Origin: Rhynchopus euleeides
Taxonomy: Eukaryota; Euglenozoa; Diplonemea; Diplonemida; Diplonemidae
Length of the DNA: 64,000 nucleotides
NCBI GenBank assembly: GCA_963210315.1
Contig: OY723284.1
Location: 2,046,001 to 2,110,000 of the forward strand
Direction: 5' to 3'
Every line of letters begins with the position of its first letter. Position 1 is the first letter of the stretch. Of the stretch, positions 21,858 through 32,426 are shown piece by piece. The translations under genes were made by a program, and so were the position numbers. Below the pieces are notes generated by a model. It ran no database searches and was not told the origin of the DNA. It saw nothing but the letters and a program-made list of their open reading frames with translations.

Positions 21858-21962
21858 ATGGAGTGGTATACCATCCTTTTCCTCGTGCTTGTATCGGCGG
21901 TTGTCATCTTCCTCTTCGTGGCGTGGTGGGTCAAGCGGGCGATCATCAAGGGCGGGCTGTGA
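21858..21962 (+). CDS. 34-residue single-pass membrane microprotein (hypothetical)
   Basis: A 34-codon frame beginning MEWYTILFLVLVSAVVIF and ending WVKRAIIKGGL. A 20-residue hydrophobic helix (about residues 4-24) is followed by aromatic residues and a basic tail (K26, R27, K31), as in small tail-anchored subunits of membrane complexes. It sits on the coding strand between two genes and behind a pyrimidine-rich leader. No family was recognised. With so short a frame chance cannot be excluded, but the textbook membrane-helix composition and positive-inside tail favour a real gene. Confidence 0.45.
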   Translation: MEWYTILFLVLVSAVVIFLFVAWWVKRAIIKGGL

Positions 21963-23070
21963 CAGGACGTAGTGCGCAGAGGGTGGTGTGCGTGGCGTTC
22001 CTTCCCACACACCCCTACTCCCCCTCTCGTCGGTTGCACAATGAAACGCATAAACCGCATTCCGTACGCCTCGGCCCCTTGTATACTGTGCTGAGCTGTT
22101 GCTCGCGGGACCTGCATTATATCTTGCTCCTCTTGCCCGCCTTGCTTCTTTTCCCGCCACACAACAGGGCTCCTCCTGTCAGTGTCTTCCAAAAACAGAC
22201 AGCGGGTCGACGCTTTGGGCAACCAAAGACACGCCCCCACAGCAGGCTTGCCTTGCGGGGAGGTTTCTCTTGTTGTGCCCAAACCACCCCAGGCCCCTAT
22301 GTCCTGTCTGGTTACTTGCCACATCCCCGTGTTGAGTAGATAGCCGCACCATCTCAGCCAACAAGCCAAAACGTGCTCCGCACAGGAACCCCGCCCTCTT
22401 CAGTATGGAGGGTATATTTTCGGAGGGGTGTTTATGCTGGGAATCGACACGATCAAAGAGCAATACGCAGGCTGAGAGTGGTCACTCCTGAACAGAGTTG
22501 GTTCTTGCCTTTCCTCACGCATAGCCTGTACAGCTAGTTCCCCTCAAGAGGAACTTCTTCCTGGCTACCCTCGTCGGTCCCCTGTTCGGCTGTGAAGCGG
22601 TTCAGGAATGTCCACCTTCTCGTGAAACTGTCAAACCGACCCACGACGGAGAGAAGCGCAGCAGTTGGAGTGGTGCTTGGGAGTATGCCTGACTCTGTGG
22701 AGAGTCGACCTGTCCCCACTGGGGTCTCCAAAAGATGGTGTGGATCGTGTGGAGAAGGATGCTCCAACGGAGTATTTGCACCGGCTTGCTTCTTGCCTCC
22801 CCAACCTGCTCGGGTGGAGGCAGCTGTGTGTGTGCGGTGCACCCCAGAGGAGAATAGGCAGTGTTTGGCGCAGTGCTCTGCAGACTGCTGCACCCTCCCT
22901 CCCCACCTCTTGATTGCTGGCGTGCACGTCTTGCAGGGTGTGCCACTTCGGGGCTTCTTGAATCCCCTCCCAGCCCCAGCCACCGTCGCACACTGCACAC
23001 ACTGCCACACCCTCCAGAACTTATTGGCTATCAGCAGGCAAGCGGGGCGGAACACGTGGTGAACTACAAC
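21963..23070. other. intergenic region upstream of the WD40 gene
   Basis: No gene or clear repeat pair was found. The last 250 bp are pyrimidine-rich, with several AG dinucleotides suitable as acceptors. Confidence 0.45.
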
Positions 23071-24210
23071 ATGGATGTGACCATAAATCATGCCGGCACC
23101 GGGCACAGCTGTGTGGTCAGTGTCCCGGAAAGCGGGACCGTGGTCGGGCTGAAGGCGGATGCTCTGGAGGAGATGTTTGCAGGTTCTGTTGACGAAGCCT
23201 GTGAGGCTTCAGCGGTGGCGGCGTATATTGAAGGGTGTGAGGAGGAGCTGGGCGATGCGCAGCGCGTTGCCGACACGGGTCTGGAGGAGGGGGGTGTGGT
23301 GCAGCTGGTCCCGCGATGGCCGCATGTCAAGGCACCCGCAGTCTACAACACTGGGAACGCGATAAACTGCGTCACACTTTCGAGGTGTGGGAAGCTGTGC
23401 GCGGCGGGTGACTACGAAGGACATGTCACTGTGTTCAACACCATCACCGCTGCTGTGGTGGCGGACTTGTCACACGGCACTGCGGATATTTGTGCCACTG
23501 CGTTCTCACGGTGTGGGACGTGGTTGGCGACGTGCTCTGATGTCAACGGCACCATCTGTGTGTGGCTGACAGCAACGTGGGATAAGATGTGCATGCTGGA
23601 CAACGACAGCGCGTTCAGTGTAGCATGGTCACACTGCGGACGTCTGGTGTCCGGAGGCGACAGCAACAATGTGATTGTGTGGGACTTGAAGGGCACACCG
23701 AGCCCCACAGTGCTGGAGGGTCACAGCAAGGCAGTTCTCGGCATTGATGTGTCTGGCACGAGGATCTTCAGCGGGTCGGAAGACCACAGCATCCGTGTCT
23801 GGGACATCAGCACCCTCAGACACATACATACCCTGAATGAGCATACTCGTGCAGTGTTCAGCATCACCCTGACCCACAACGAGCAGCACCTGGTGTCGTG
23901 CTCTTGGGACGAGTCTGTCAAGGTGTGGTGCACAGCCTCCCTCAGCTGCCTGCGTACTGTTATAGTGAGCAGCAGTCCCAACGCACTTGCTGTGTCACAG
24001 CCAGGTGATGTTGTTGCAGTGCGGCTTCTTCTCGCTGGCACCGCACTGTACCGTCTCAGCACAGGCGAGTGTCTGGGGATGGTTGATTCACACTCAGAGG
24101 GCGATGGTGTTGCTCTCAGCCTCTGTGGGAGGTGGGTCTTCGCACCAACGCCCCCCGATTGTGTCTCTGTACGTGCCGTGTCTTCTGTTTTTCCGCACAC
24201 TCGTGTGTGA
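23071..24210 (+). CDS. WD40-repeat protein
   Basis: 379 residues if translation begins at the ATG at 23071. An upstream in-frame extension is proline-rich and looks non-coding. Residues 1-88 form a ubiquitin-like or unassigned N-terminal part (SVPESGTVVGLKADALEEMF). WD repeats follow from ~95 to ~330. Diagnostic segments are GNAINCVTLSRCGKLCAAGD, GTICVWLTATW, NNVIVWDLKG, GHSKAVLGIDVSGTRIFSGS with SIRVWDISTL, and EHTRAVFSITLTH with ESVKVWCTASL. Such propellers are protein-interaction scaffolds; no partner can be named. The gene is followed at 24218 by a repeat also found after both membrane-protein gene copies. Confidence 0.8.
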   Translation: MDVTINHAGTGHSCVVSVPESGTVVGLKADALEEMFAGSVDEACEASAVAAYIEGCEEELGDAQRVADTGLEEGGVVQLVPRWPHVKAPAVYNTGNAINCVTLSRCGKLCAAGDYEGHVTVFNTITAAVVADLSHGTADICATAFSRCGTWLATCSDVNGTICVWLTATWDKMCMLDNDSAFSVAWSHCGRLVSGGDSNNVIVWDLKGTPSPTVLEGHSKAVLGIDVSGTRIFSGSEDHSIRVWDISTLRHIHTLNEHTRAVFSITLTHNEQHLVSCSWDESVKVWCTASLSCLRTVIVSSSPNALAVSQPGDVVAVRLLLAGTALYRLSTGECLGMVDSHSEGDGVALSLCGRWVFAPTPPDCVSVRAVSSVFPHTRV

Positions 24211-24217
24211 GCAGAAA

Positions 24218-24385
24218 GTCACCCACCACAGCAAGCATTCAAACGTGCTCTATACACTAACCCCACCCATCAGGCTCAGGGTGTGATTATCATTTCAGGG
24301 TTTTGTGTGTCGAAGCGTCAACGCATCAACAAACAAAATACAGGCTAAGAGCGGTTGCTGCTGAATGATGAAGTGACTTTTACCC
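24218..24385 (+). repeat. gene-downstream repeat, copy 1
   Basis: This copy contains CACCACAGCAAGCATTCAAA, then ACACTAACCCCACCC, then AAGCGTCAACGCATCAACAA, ATACAGGCTAAGA and GGTTGCTGCTGAATG. The same ordered blocks lie at 32650-32790 and 38285-38425, each just downstream of a host gene. It may be a short mobile repeat or a shared 3' processing region. Confidence 0.65.
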
Positions 24386-24696
24386 TGAGTGCAGTCCCCC
24401 CTCCCTCGAGTGCTTGCCGTGTTTACCCACAACAACTGGAGTCCTGCCAGCGTCCCTTTGCTGCAGTCTTCCGACACCCCATCGGACCTCGTGAGAGGGG
24501 GTTGTGAGGTTGAGGAAGGGGCTGGCGATCTGGCCTGTTGTGTTGTTCTTTGTACTGTCACTTGCAATAAGCAAGATTGGAAGGATTCCTGCAGCCCCCT
24601 GCAAGCAAACTGATGCAACAAGTAGAATTGGATGACCGGACGTCCCCTCTGTCTCTGACCGTGCAAGACCCCCACCCCACCCGCACACGGTGGACT

Positions 24697-24786
24697 CGTG
24701 AACGGGGCTGCAGCAGTCTTGGCCGCACTCATTTCTGACTGTTCCTCCTCCTGACAAGTCAACAGCGATTTTGAGACTGTCTAGGA
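24697..24786 (+). repeat. dispersed ~85-bp repeat, copy 2
   Basis: Matches 21520-21606 in block order (AACGGGGCT, ATTTCTGACTGTTCCTC, CAGCGATTTTGAGACTG), with a few indels. Confidence 0.6.
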
Positions 24787-24884
24787 CTGGCCAATACCTC
24801 TCCCGACACCGGAGTCTTTGCGGCAGAACATCACACTCTGCAACACACACCACAGGCAGCACAGCACCCCCTCCCAGCCCCACC

Positions 24885-24894
24885 CCCTCTGCAG
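24885..24894 (+). promoter_or_regulatory. probable trans-splice acceptor of the USP gene
   Basis: A run of CCAGCCCCACCCCCTCTGCAG ends 15 bp before the USP start codon, the clearest pyrimidine-tract/CAG arrangement in the window. Inferred from sequence pattern. Confidence 0.4.
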
Positions 24895-24909
24895 CGTGGG
24901 CGGGTGAGG

Positions 24910-27321
24910 ATGGGGCGGAAGAATGTTGTCCCCAAGAAGCAGAAGCACATCCCTGTGTACGAGGACACACCAGCAGACGACCCCACAGGGCTCTGCGTGT
25001 GCTGCTGCCGCCTCCGCCCCGACAGCCTGTCCGCCTCGTTGGACACCAAGGCTCCCACACAGCTGAGCGCCACGGCATGCGCAGACTGCGAGGCACAAGC
25101 GAAGGAGTCTTCTGGGCGGGGCAAGAAGGACAAGCGCGACAAGAAGGGGCGGCACAACCATGCTGACCCTGCGGCCCGGCCCTCGGGGCCACTGATGGCC
25201 TGCCTGCACTGCGCCTACACTGCGTGCGACTCGCACTGCTTCCGCCACCACACCGACCACAGCGGCAACAAGAAGCCGCACAACCTGTTCCTTCTCCTCG
25301 ATGACGCCGCCCAGGCGCACAACTTCAAGGCGAAGTGCTACCGGTGCGACCTCGATGTGTCGGAGGACAAGGCAGTGCCCTCCGCACCCCGCTTCGAGGA
25401 GGAGGAGGAGGAGTGGGGCGAGGGCGGGGCGGAGGTGTGCGAGCACCAGCTGGAGCTGACGGATGAGGGGTACGTCGATGCGCCGCCGGCAGAGCTCAAC
25501 ACGAGGTTCCTCACCGCGTGCTCCATGGTGGTGGAGAGGATGGCGGATGCGGGTGGGGGCGCGCTGCGCTACTCGGGGGCGAGCGCGACGTCGCGGCAGA
25601 AGGGCGGGAAGAGCCGCGACAAGAAGCGCCTGCGGCAGCAGGCGCGGCAGCAGCAGCACAACGGCTTCGGGAAGAGCAAGTGGGGGGGCCGTGCCTCCGT
25701 GTGCGACCCCATCGCGCGGGAGAACGGGCTGAAGGGCCTCTGCAACTTCGGCAACACGTGCTTCTTCAACTCCGCGGTGCAGGCGCTGTGCGCCGCCCCC
25801 ACGCTGCAGCAGCACCTCAAGCGCCTCGAGCGGGACGAGCTGGCGGGGCGGGTGACGCTGGGGTCGCTCACCGCCACCACGGTGGGGTTCAGCCTGAAGC
25901 TGCTGGATGTGGACGCCATCGCGGTCACCGCGCAGCTCCGCATGCTGCACACCGAGGTGCAGCGTCTGGGGCCGCAGTTCCGGGGCAACGAGCAGCACGA
26001 TACACACGAGCTGGTCCGCTTCCTCCTCGATACCATCGGCATGGAGTTTGTCAACGAGGCGAAGAAGAATCCGAAGGATGATGCTGCCGACGCCGACGCG
26101 GCGGAGGCGGAGGATGCGGAGCCGCAGGGGGGGCCTGCAGGGGAGGGCGACGGCAGCGGCGGAGGGGCCTGCTCGCCCCTTGGGGCCAACCCCTTCACCC
26201 ACCTGTTCTCCGGGCAGCTGCGGAGCACCGTGCAGTGCGGGCAGTGCCTGTCGAAGTCGTCCACCCTGGAGGACTACCACGACCTGTCGGTGACTGTGAC
26301 GAAGTCGCTGCAGGAGTCTCTGGATCTCTTCTTCGAGCAGGAGACGCTGGAGGGGCGATCCTACACCTGCCCCAAGTGCAACAAGGACCAGCACGACCGC
26401 CTGCAGGCACGGAAGGAGGAGGAGCGCCGCTTGGCTTTGCAGCGCCTCGACGAGCAGGAGAAGGAGCACCACGCCGTGTCGCTGCGCGAGGTGATCGAGA
26501 CAAAACCCGACGAAGACGACGCAGAGGAGAACGACAACGACAACGAGGAGGACGAGGAGGCAGAGGAGGACGCGGGCGCCACCGCCGACACGCCCTCACC
26601 CCCAGCACCCCCGTCGGAGGAGGACGAGGGTGCGGCAGCTCCGCCGCCGCCCGCCGGCGCCACTGCCGCCCCCTCCGCCGTCCCGACTGCAGCAGCTCCA
26701 GAGGCAGATGCAGATGCAGGGGCAGAGGCGCCCGCTGATGCCGCGCCCGGCAGCAGCGACGGGGCTGAAGGGGGTGCAGGCGGTGAGTGCGGGGCTGCCG
26801 CCCTTCCCAAGCAGGGTGCTGTGCCCAACGGCGGCGGTGCGGGACGGCAGGACGGGGGGAAGGATGCAAAGAAGGCTGAGCAGCAGCGCAGCAGCGGCGC
26901 TGCTGCCACTCAGAGCCCCCAGAAGGGCGCGGGGGGGAAGCGGAAGGGGGGCGGCGACGTGGTGCGGACCGACGCCTACAAACAGTACAGCGTTGTGCGC
27001 GAGTCGCGCTGCGTCGCGATACACCTGAAGCGGTTCTACTTCTGCAGGAGGACCATCTCTTATGCGAAGGACAAGACGCATGTCGAGATCCCCGACACCA
27101 TCACCCTGTCTGACTACACCGAAGAAGAGGGCGCGTCGGCAGATGCAACGTACTCACTCTATGCAACCATCGAGCACCAGGGCGAGGTGGGGTACGGGCA
27201 CTACGTTGCCTATGTGAAGAAGAACGGGAGATGGTTTGAGTGCAACGACTCCTGGGTCTCGCAGTCCTCCAGGAGCGCTGCGACCCGCATGCCCTATGTG
27301 GTTTTCTACACAAAGGGCTGA
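24910..27321 (+). CDS. ubiquitin carboxyl-terminal hydrolase with ZnF-UBP domain (USP16/45 type)
   Basis: 803 residues from the first ATG. Residues ~25-150 form a zinc-finger UBP domain (CVCC, CADC, CLHC, CDSHCFRHHTDHS), which in this family binds the free C-terminus of ubiquitin. The peptidase C19 core starts at ~274. The Cys box is GLCNFGNTCFFNSAVQAL (nucleophile ~C284) and the conserved EQHDTHELVRFLLD follows. Zinc-ribbon pairs are CGQC (~443-446) and CPKC (~487-490). The His box is EVGYGHYVAYV (~H764) with the acidic partner in ECNDSW (~D780). All catalytic residues are present, so it should remove ubiquitin from substrates. A ~190-residue acidic, alanine/proline-rich insertion (~530-700) interrupts the fold between the finger and the palm, as in many protist USPs. 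Confidence 0.93.
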   Translation: MGRKNVVPKKQKHIPVYEDTPADDPTGLCVCCCRLRPDSLSASLDTKAPTQLSATACADCEAQAKESSGRGKKDKRDKKGRHNHADPAARPSGPLMACLHCAYTACDSHCFRHHTDHSGNKKPHNLFLLLDDAAQAHNFKAKCYRCDLDVSEDKAVPSAPRFEEEEEEWGEGGAEVCEHQLELTDEGYVDAPPAELNTRFLTACSMVVERMADAGGGALRYSGASATSRQKGGKSRDKKRLRQQARQQQHNGFGKSKWGGRASVCDPIARENGLKGLCNFGNTCFFNSAVQALCAAPTLQQHLKRLERDELAGRVTLGSLTATTVGFSLKLLDVDAIAVTAQLRMLHTEVQRLGPQFRGNEQHDTHELVRFLLDTIGMEFVNEAKKNPKDDAADADAAEAEDAEPQGGPAGEGDGSGGGACSPLGANPFTHLFSGQLRSTVQCGQCLSKSSTLEDYHDLSVTVTKSLQESLDLFFEQETLEGRSYTCPKCNKDQHDRLQARKEEERRLALQRLDEQEKEHHAVSLREVIETKPDEDDAEENDNDNEEDEEAEEDAGATADTPSPPAPPSEEDEGAAAPPPPAGATAAPSAVPTAAAPEADADAGAEAPADAAPGSSDGAEGGAGGECGAAALPKQGAVPNGGGAGRQDGGKDAKKAEQQRSSGAAATQSPQKGAGGKRKGGGDVVRTDAYKQYSVVRESRCVAIHLKRFYFCRRTISYAKDKTHVEIPDTITLSDYTEEEGASADATYSLYATIEHQGEVGYGHYVAYVKKNGRWFECNDSWVSQSSRSAATRMPYVVFYTKG

Positions 27322-28082
27322 GGCGTGGCGTGGCGTGGCATGGGGGGAGAGCGGGGTTACACAACACGCTTTCTGAACAGAACAGATTCACGTGTGTGTG
27401 AAAGTGGGGGGCACATCAAGAGCAAGCGCTGGGTGTGCCTCTCCGCTGTGACTCCGCGATTCGCACTGTCTGTGTGGGTGTGTGTGGCGGTCGAGCGGCA
27501 TCATCGCCACCGGGGGGCGGGCGGGTGGGTTGGAACAGGTGTCGTGGGTGGGGGGGGGGGGGGGTGCGGACGGCGTTGCCGGTGTATACCCCACGACCTC
27601 CCGCCAGACATGTGGGAAATACTGCAGAAGAAAGAAATGCATCGCACAGGCGGGGGTGGGTGGGAGGGGTCGTACCCCATCCCATCCCCTCCGTCCCACC
27701 CACCCCCCGCCCGAAATCATGCGTGGTCTCGATAAAAAAATCCGTTCAAAACAGGCTTTTCCATTCCCCTTTCAACCCCCGCACTTCGATGCCCTGGCTT
27801 GTGCTTTCCCTGATGCCCCACGACTGATGTCCGTGCACACATAACATGTGTGTATGGGGTGTGTGGCAGGCGTGTCTCTTTGGCAAGGCAACGGATATAC
27901 TATCCAGCAGCACAGCATGGGGTTGTGGGAACCAACAGATCAGATCACATCGGGCCACATCAGCCGAAGCCAGTGGGGGCTGGGGGCCCTGGACGAACCG
28001 ACGGAATGTGTGTGTGGAGATCACATCAAGAGCAAGTGCTCGGTGTTGTCTGCGCTACTATAAATATTCACACTGTGGATGA

Positions 28083-28175
28083 GGGCCTTCGCTCAGAACT
28101 GCATAAAAGTGAGCTTCCCTCACTACACATGAGACAGAATGGCACAGGTTGACACCAGAGCGAAGGAGGCCCCCC
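28083..28175. repeat. MITE-A copy inside unit 1
   Basis: GGGCCTTCGCTCAGAACTG at the left and CAGAGCGAAGGAGGCCCCC at the right, with AAGTGAGCTTCCCTCACTAC inside. Duplicated with the unit at 34221-34313. Confidence 0.65.
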
Positions 28176-28345
28176 AGTCCGTGTATTGCATGTGAGCTGC
28201 TGTGGTTGTGGTGCCCTGGATCGACCTGCCTGGCTCCTTCTGGCTGCCTGTGCCTCACGAAGGCTACCCTGAGCTGCGTCAGGTGGAGGTCAGAGGGAGC
28301 GTGCCCTGTCCCACATGCACGTCGGCCCATATGTAGATACCTGCT

Positions 28346-28427
28346 GGGGGCCCTTGGCTCTGTGTGTCAATCTGTCTCCGTTGTTGTGTAGGCGATTTCA
28401 TTTTCTGCACTTCTGAGCGAAGCCTCC
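28346..28427. repeat. MITE-A copy inside unit 1, second
   Basis: GGGGGCCCTTGGCTCTGTG, then GTGTCAATCTGTCTCC, then CATTTTCTGCACTTCTGAGCGAAGCCTCC. Same family in the same orientation. Duplicated at 34484-34565. Confidence 0.65.
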
Positions 28428-29189
28428 ATCCACATTCCGTCGGTTTATCCAGGGATCCCCCAGCCCTTGCATCAGAACGTGGTTGCCTTCAACCATGAGG
28501 GGCACCTGACCTCCCCTCCCCTCCCCTCCCCCCTTCCCCCTCCCACATCTCCTGGCAAAGCATCCTTGGCGGAGCAACGAGGGCATGTGTGCTGCACTAA
28601 CAAGCAACCTGCCCAGCAAACCCCCCCCGCCACCCCACCCCCCGGAAGCACCTCAGGCAACGTTTCTAGCCAACGCCCCGACGAGGCAGTTCCGAGGCGC
28701 GGAGGGGGCTGGGGAAGGAGGGGCGCTGTCTTGAGGGGGAGGGGGGAGGGTCTTTTTCTCGTGGTTTCGTTGGCGTGTTGTTGTTTAGTGCGCGGTAAGC
28801 CTTCCCGCCTCCTACGGAGACACTGCAGTGCCTGCCCCTGGGGTGGTGTGGTGAGGTTGCGTACCCAAGGCGAGGTGAGATTGCTCCAGATTCGACTCTC
28901 ATTCTGACGAAGCGGTGGAGGGCGGGGAGTGGGGGTGGGGTTTGGTGGGTGGGTAGCCCCGCCTACTTTCGGTGTGAGTCGGGCAGCGGCACCAAGAAAG
29001 CCCGCGTGCTGCGCATGAAGTGTTGTCCCGAAGGCCACAGCCCCTCCACCCCCACCCACACCCCGCGCCCAGACAGTCTTTTGGAGTTGTGTCGAACACC
29101 CAGCACCCGCCCTTGGAGAGGTGCTGCCTCTTATGTGCATGTGGGGCTCTGTTGTGTCAGCAGCATCTCGGAGGGGACGCCACACCGCA

Positions 29190-29199
29190 CCCCCTGCAG
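29190..29199 (+). promoter_or_regulatory. probable trans-splice acceptor of membrane-protein gene 1
   Basis: CACCCCCTGCAG ends two bases before ATGCGTGAG, which fixes the likely start at 29202 rather than the upstream in-frame ATG at 29121. The same arrangement precedes copy 2 at 35337. Confidence 0.4.
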
Positions 29200-29201
29200 G
29201 G

Positions 29202-31253
29202 ATGCGTGAGTCCAACAGTGGTGATTCCATCAGGAGCAGCTCGGTGCTCGGCACTGCTAGATATAGTGGGCAGGGGGACAGGGTCACAGAGCCAGGCATG
29301 GAGCTGCACGGGAGTGGAGATGCGACAAAGCAGGCTGGCAAGGAGGAGGCACAGCCGCAGGCGGAAAGTGCCACCCGTCCCGCCTGGCGTGTGTGCGGCA
29401 TCGTGGGCGTTGCCGGCGTGCTGCTGGTCTGGTTGGAAGACTATACCAGCTACGTGCCGCCCGGTGCCGGGTTCTTTCTCTGCTACTTGGCGTACCTCTT
29501 GGAGGAGGGCAGGGTAACTGCCTTGCTCCGCACGATGGGGCTGCACAAGGGTGGGGATGCGGTGACGCAGGCTGATGAGGAGGCACAGCCACAGGCGGAA
29601 AGTGCCGCCCGTTCCGCTTGGTGGGCCAGGTGGGTCTACTTAGCCGTGTTTGTGATCGCTGCCTTCGCTGACGTGTCGACCTACATGTATATCCTCGTCT
29701 TCAGCGGCCTCTGGTACAGCCTGTCCTTCGTTACGGGAGTGGACCTCATGGATGAGGGTGGGGTAGCTGCCCTGCTCCGCATCATGGGGCTGACGCAGGC
29801 TGATGAGGAGGCACAGCCGCAGGCGGAAAGTGCCACCCGTGCCAGCTGGTGTGTGGGTGACGTGGTGCTGACGGGTGCACTGATCGCATCCGTTGTCGGC
29901 ACACTGCTGATGAGTGGCACTGTCGTCGGAGTCACGCCTGTCCTCGGAGTAACGCTCGGAAGACGCGAAGTACCGCCGAAGGTCACTGTCGGGCATGACA
30001 GCGACCCGATGTTCCACATGATGCTATCTCTCGGGTGCACCTGCGCGCTCTTCCTTATTGCCCTGCTGGCAGTCTTCCTTGCGGGGGTGCACCTCTCGCA
30101 GGAGGGCGGGGTGGCTGCCCTCATCGGCAGGGGTGCCGTCTGGGCGACGCTCGCCCTTGCCTGTGGCGCTGTGGTGGTGTGGGCGGTGGGGCTGGCGGGC
30201 TGTCTCCGAGGCTCTGATGAAATGATCACAGTAATTCGTCTGCTGGGTGCCGGTGAGATTGGTGTCGGTGTGATGTCGATGCTTGCACTTGCCGTGATGA
30301 CAGTTGGTTTGCTCAGATCGTGGAAGGTGCGTGGCGTCGCGTGCCTCATGCACTGCTGTGCGGTGCTCGTCTTCGAGGCCCTCTCCGTCATCGGGTCCGC
30401 TGCAGCAGTTCTGACCACCATGCCCACAAATGTTCCGGATTGTGGATTGTTTAGCTCTTTCAGGTATGATCCCGAGACACGTGCCGTTGGCGGGGCCATC
30501 ACAGCTGTGGTGCTGCTGGAGCTGATCTGGACACTGTTCCGCGACAGACGCGGCACCAAGCAGCGCATCCCACAGGTGTGCCTCTGTGTGCTGCTCGCGA
30601 TCGGAGTCCTCGTTATCCAGAGCCACTGGATCAGCTGGCGTCTCAAATACCTCCGGAACAAGTACGACGATCCTGATACGTTGCATTATCAGCTCCCCAT
30701 GTACACGGTGCCGTACATGCATATCATCAACGCTGCAGCTGTGATTGTCACGGTACTCAACGCTTCTACGACATGTGGTGGGACGACCGAGATGTGCTTG
30801 TCTTGCGTCACGCAAGGTGTTCAGCAGCTGGAGACAAGCGGGAGACAGCGCGCCAGCTGGCGTGTGGGTGACGTGGTGCTGACGGGTGCACTGATGGCAT
30901 CGACTGCCAGAGTCCTGCTGAAGAGCACTGTCGTCGAGTATCCCAGATACATAGATGACATGGATTACATGACAGTGTATATCAATTCCACCTGCACGGA
31001 CTTCTTCATCGCCCTGCTAGCAGTCTTCCTTGCGGGGGTGCACCTCTCGCAGGAGGGCGGGGTGGCTGCCCTGCTCGGCAGGGGTGCCGTCTGGGTGACG
31101 CTCGCCCTTGCCTGTGCCGCTGTGGTGGTGTGGGCGGTGGGGATGGCGACCCTCGCAGATAGCCCCCCTCATTCTCCACCAGGGGGGATAAAATCCAACT
31201 TGCTGCCTTCACGTGGCGCCCCCTGTGATTACCCTCCTCCGAGGGGAAACTAA
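29202..31253 (+). pseudogene. multi-pass membrane protein gene, copy 1, split by an insertion
   Basis: From the ATG at 29202 the frame matches copy 2 (35340-38027) with a few substitutions until 31163. There a 530-bp insertion replaces the continuation and adds about 30 unrelated codons before a stop. The matching 3' part resumes at 31694. The preserved part has about ten hydrophobic segments and a repeated cytosolic-looking linker, QADEEAQPQAESA, before several of them. No family was recognised. A truncated 683-residue protein could still be made, so loss of function is likely but not certain. Confidence 0.7.
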
Positions 31254-31693
31254 AGCAAGCTCTGGTAACTCTTTTTCCGCTGTGTGCCCTGTTTCATATA
31301 TGCGGAGGGGCCCTTTCTGCACGGCTTTGGTTTTATTGATGTTGTGGTGTGCGTGGTTTATTTTCCCTTTTTTTGTTGTTTTCGCAGCATTTTATGCTGT
31401 CGGGTGAGCTTCCGCCCCATGGGAGGCGCTCCTTCCGGCTTGCGCTGCCCACCCATCCCACCCCCGTCCCCTTCCCACATTCTTTCTTTTCTTTTAGGGG
31501 AGACGTCCTCGCAGTGGCTGTTTGGCCTGACGCGATTCCCCGCCTCAAAGCAGACCCACCTGGCAGCTACTCAAGGCACATGAGGAGTGAGAGGCGTCAA
31601 CGGGCGCAACGCCCCTCCCTGCGGTCCGGCTTCCGCCACGTGGCTGACTCAAAGCAGCGAAGTGACCAACGGGAGCGACATGGGAAAAAAAAA
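31164..31693 (+). mobile_element. 530-bp A-tailed insertion (SINE-like)
   Basis: Relative to the uninterrupted copy 2 (GCAGACAGCATCTGG), copy 1 reads GCAGATAGC, 530 bp of unrelated DNA ending in nine A residues, then TAGCATCTGG. The repeated TAGC (31160-31163 and 31694-31697) is a 4-bp target-site duplication. The A tail suggests target-primed reverse transcription. No RT, tRNA-like A/B box or other family mark was recognised inside. Confidence 0.75.
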
Positions 31694-32426
31694 TAGCATC
31701 TGGTTGAGATTGGACAGCCTCTGCAACCAATACTATCTCGGCAACGGACGGGTGAGGATGACGATGCTCGTAATTCCCATGACGACGGTTGTGCTGCTCA
31801 GATTGTGGAAGGTGTTTCCTGTGTTGCTCCGCATGTACTCCTGTGTGCTGGTCATCTTCCTCGTGCCTGGCGTCTTCGGACCCTGCAGCAGCCCTCGCCG
31901 TATAATGTCGGTAGTCCGAGTTGCCGGGCTCACGGCTTTGCTGGTCAAGTCTCGGAAGGGGAATGCCATCGAGTCCCTCCTGTACTGTTCTGCGATGCTT
32001 ATCTTCGAGGCCCTCTCCTTCCTCCCCTACGTGAAGTGCGATCCAGGACCACTGTATTATGGTGTGGCCACGCACTTGATCCCTACGGTACAGATACAGG
32101 CCGCTCGTGGGGCCACGCTGCTGATGCTGATGGGAACATTGTACTGCGATGCACATGGCAACGTGTCCAGCCTCTTAAAGTCGACCCCTGTCTATTGGCA
32201 GGTGGCCATACTGAAGAGGATATTGCAGTGGCTCAGGGAGGATGGCGATATTCCTGCCTTGCACGCAGCCTGTGTGTTCTTGATTGTCGTGCGTCTGCAC
32301 CTCAGGAATGGGACACGCAAACAGGGCGACTGGGGTTTGACACAACAGTTAATAGTGGCATGTTCGTCCTTTTTTATAATCTGGAAGCTATCTGGGTGGG
32401 GTGACATGCTGCGGGCCACCTACTAG
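31694..32426 (+). pseudogene. severed 3' part of membrane-protein gene copy 1
   Basis: Starting SIWLRLDSLCNQYYLGNGRV, this stretch corresponds to the last ~250 codons of copy 2 and keeps its frame. Its end differs (LSGWGDMLRATY) because of small indels relative to copy 2. It has four or five more hydrophobic segments. It is separated from its own 5' part by the A-tailed insertion. Confidence 0.75.

Larger units (their letters stand above)
27322..29201. other. intergenic region before the membrane-protein gene, start of duplicated unit
   Basis: The 6.1-kb duplication begins at 27485. The interval holds two MITE-A copies and low-complexity C/G tracts. The long minus-strand frame over 28472-29401 is without motifs, overlaps the real gene start and is treated as a shadow. 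Confidence 0.5.

Noticed and set aside
28472-29401. 309-codon minus-strand frame (repeated at 34610-35539)
   Set aside because: Antisense to a real gene start, biased composition, no motifs; long antisense frames are expected in GC-rich DNA.
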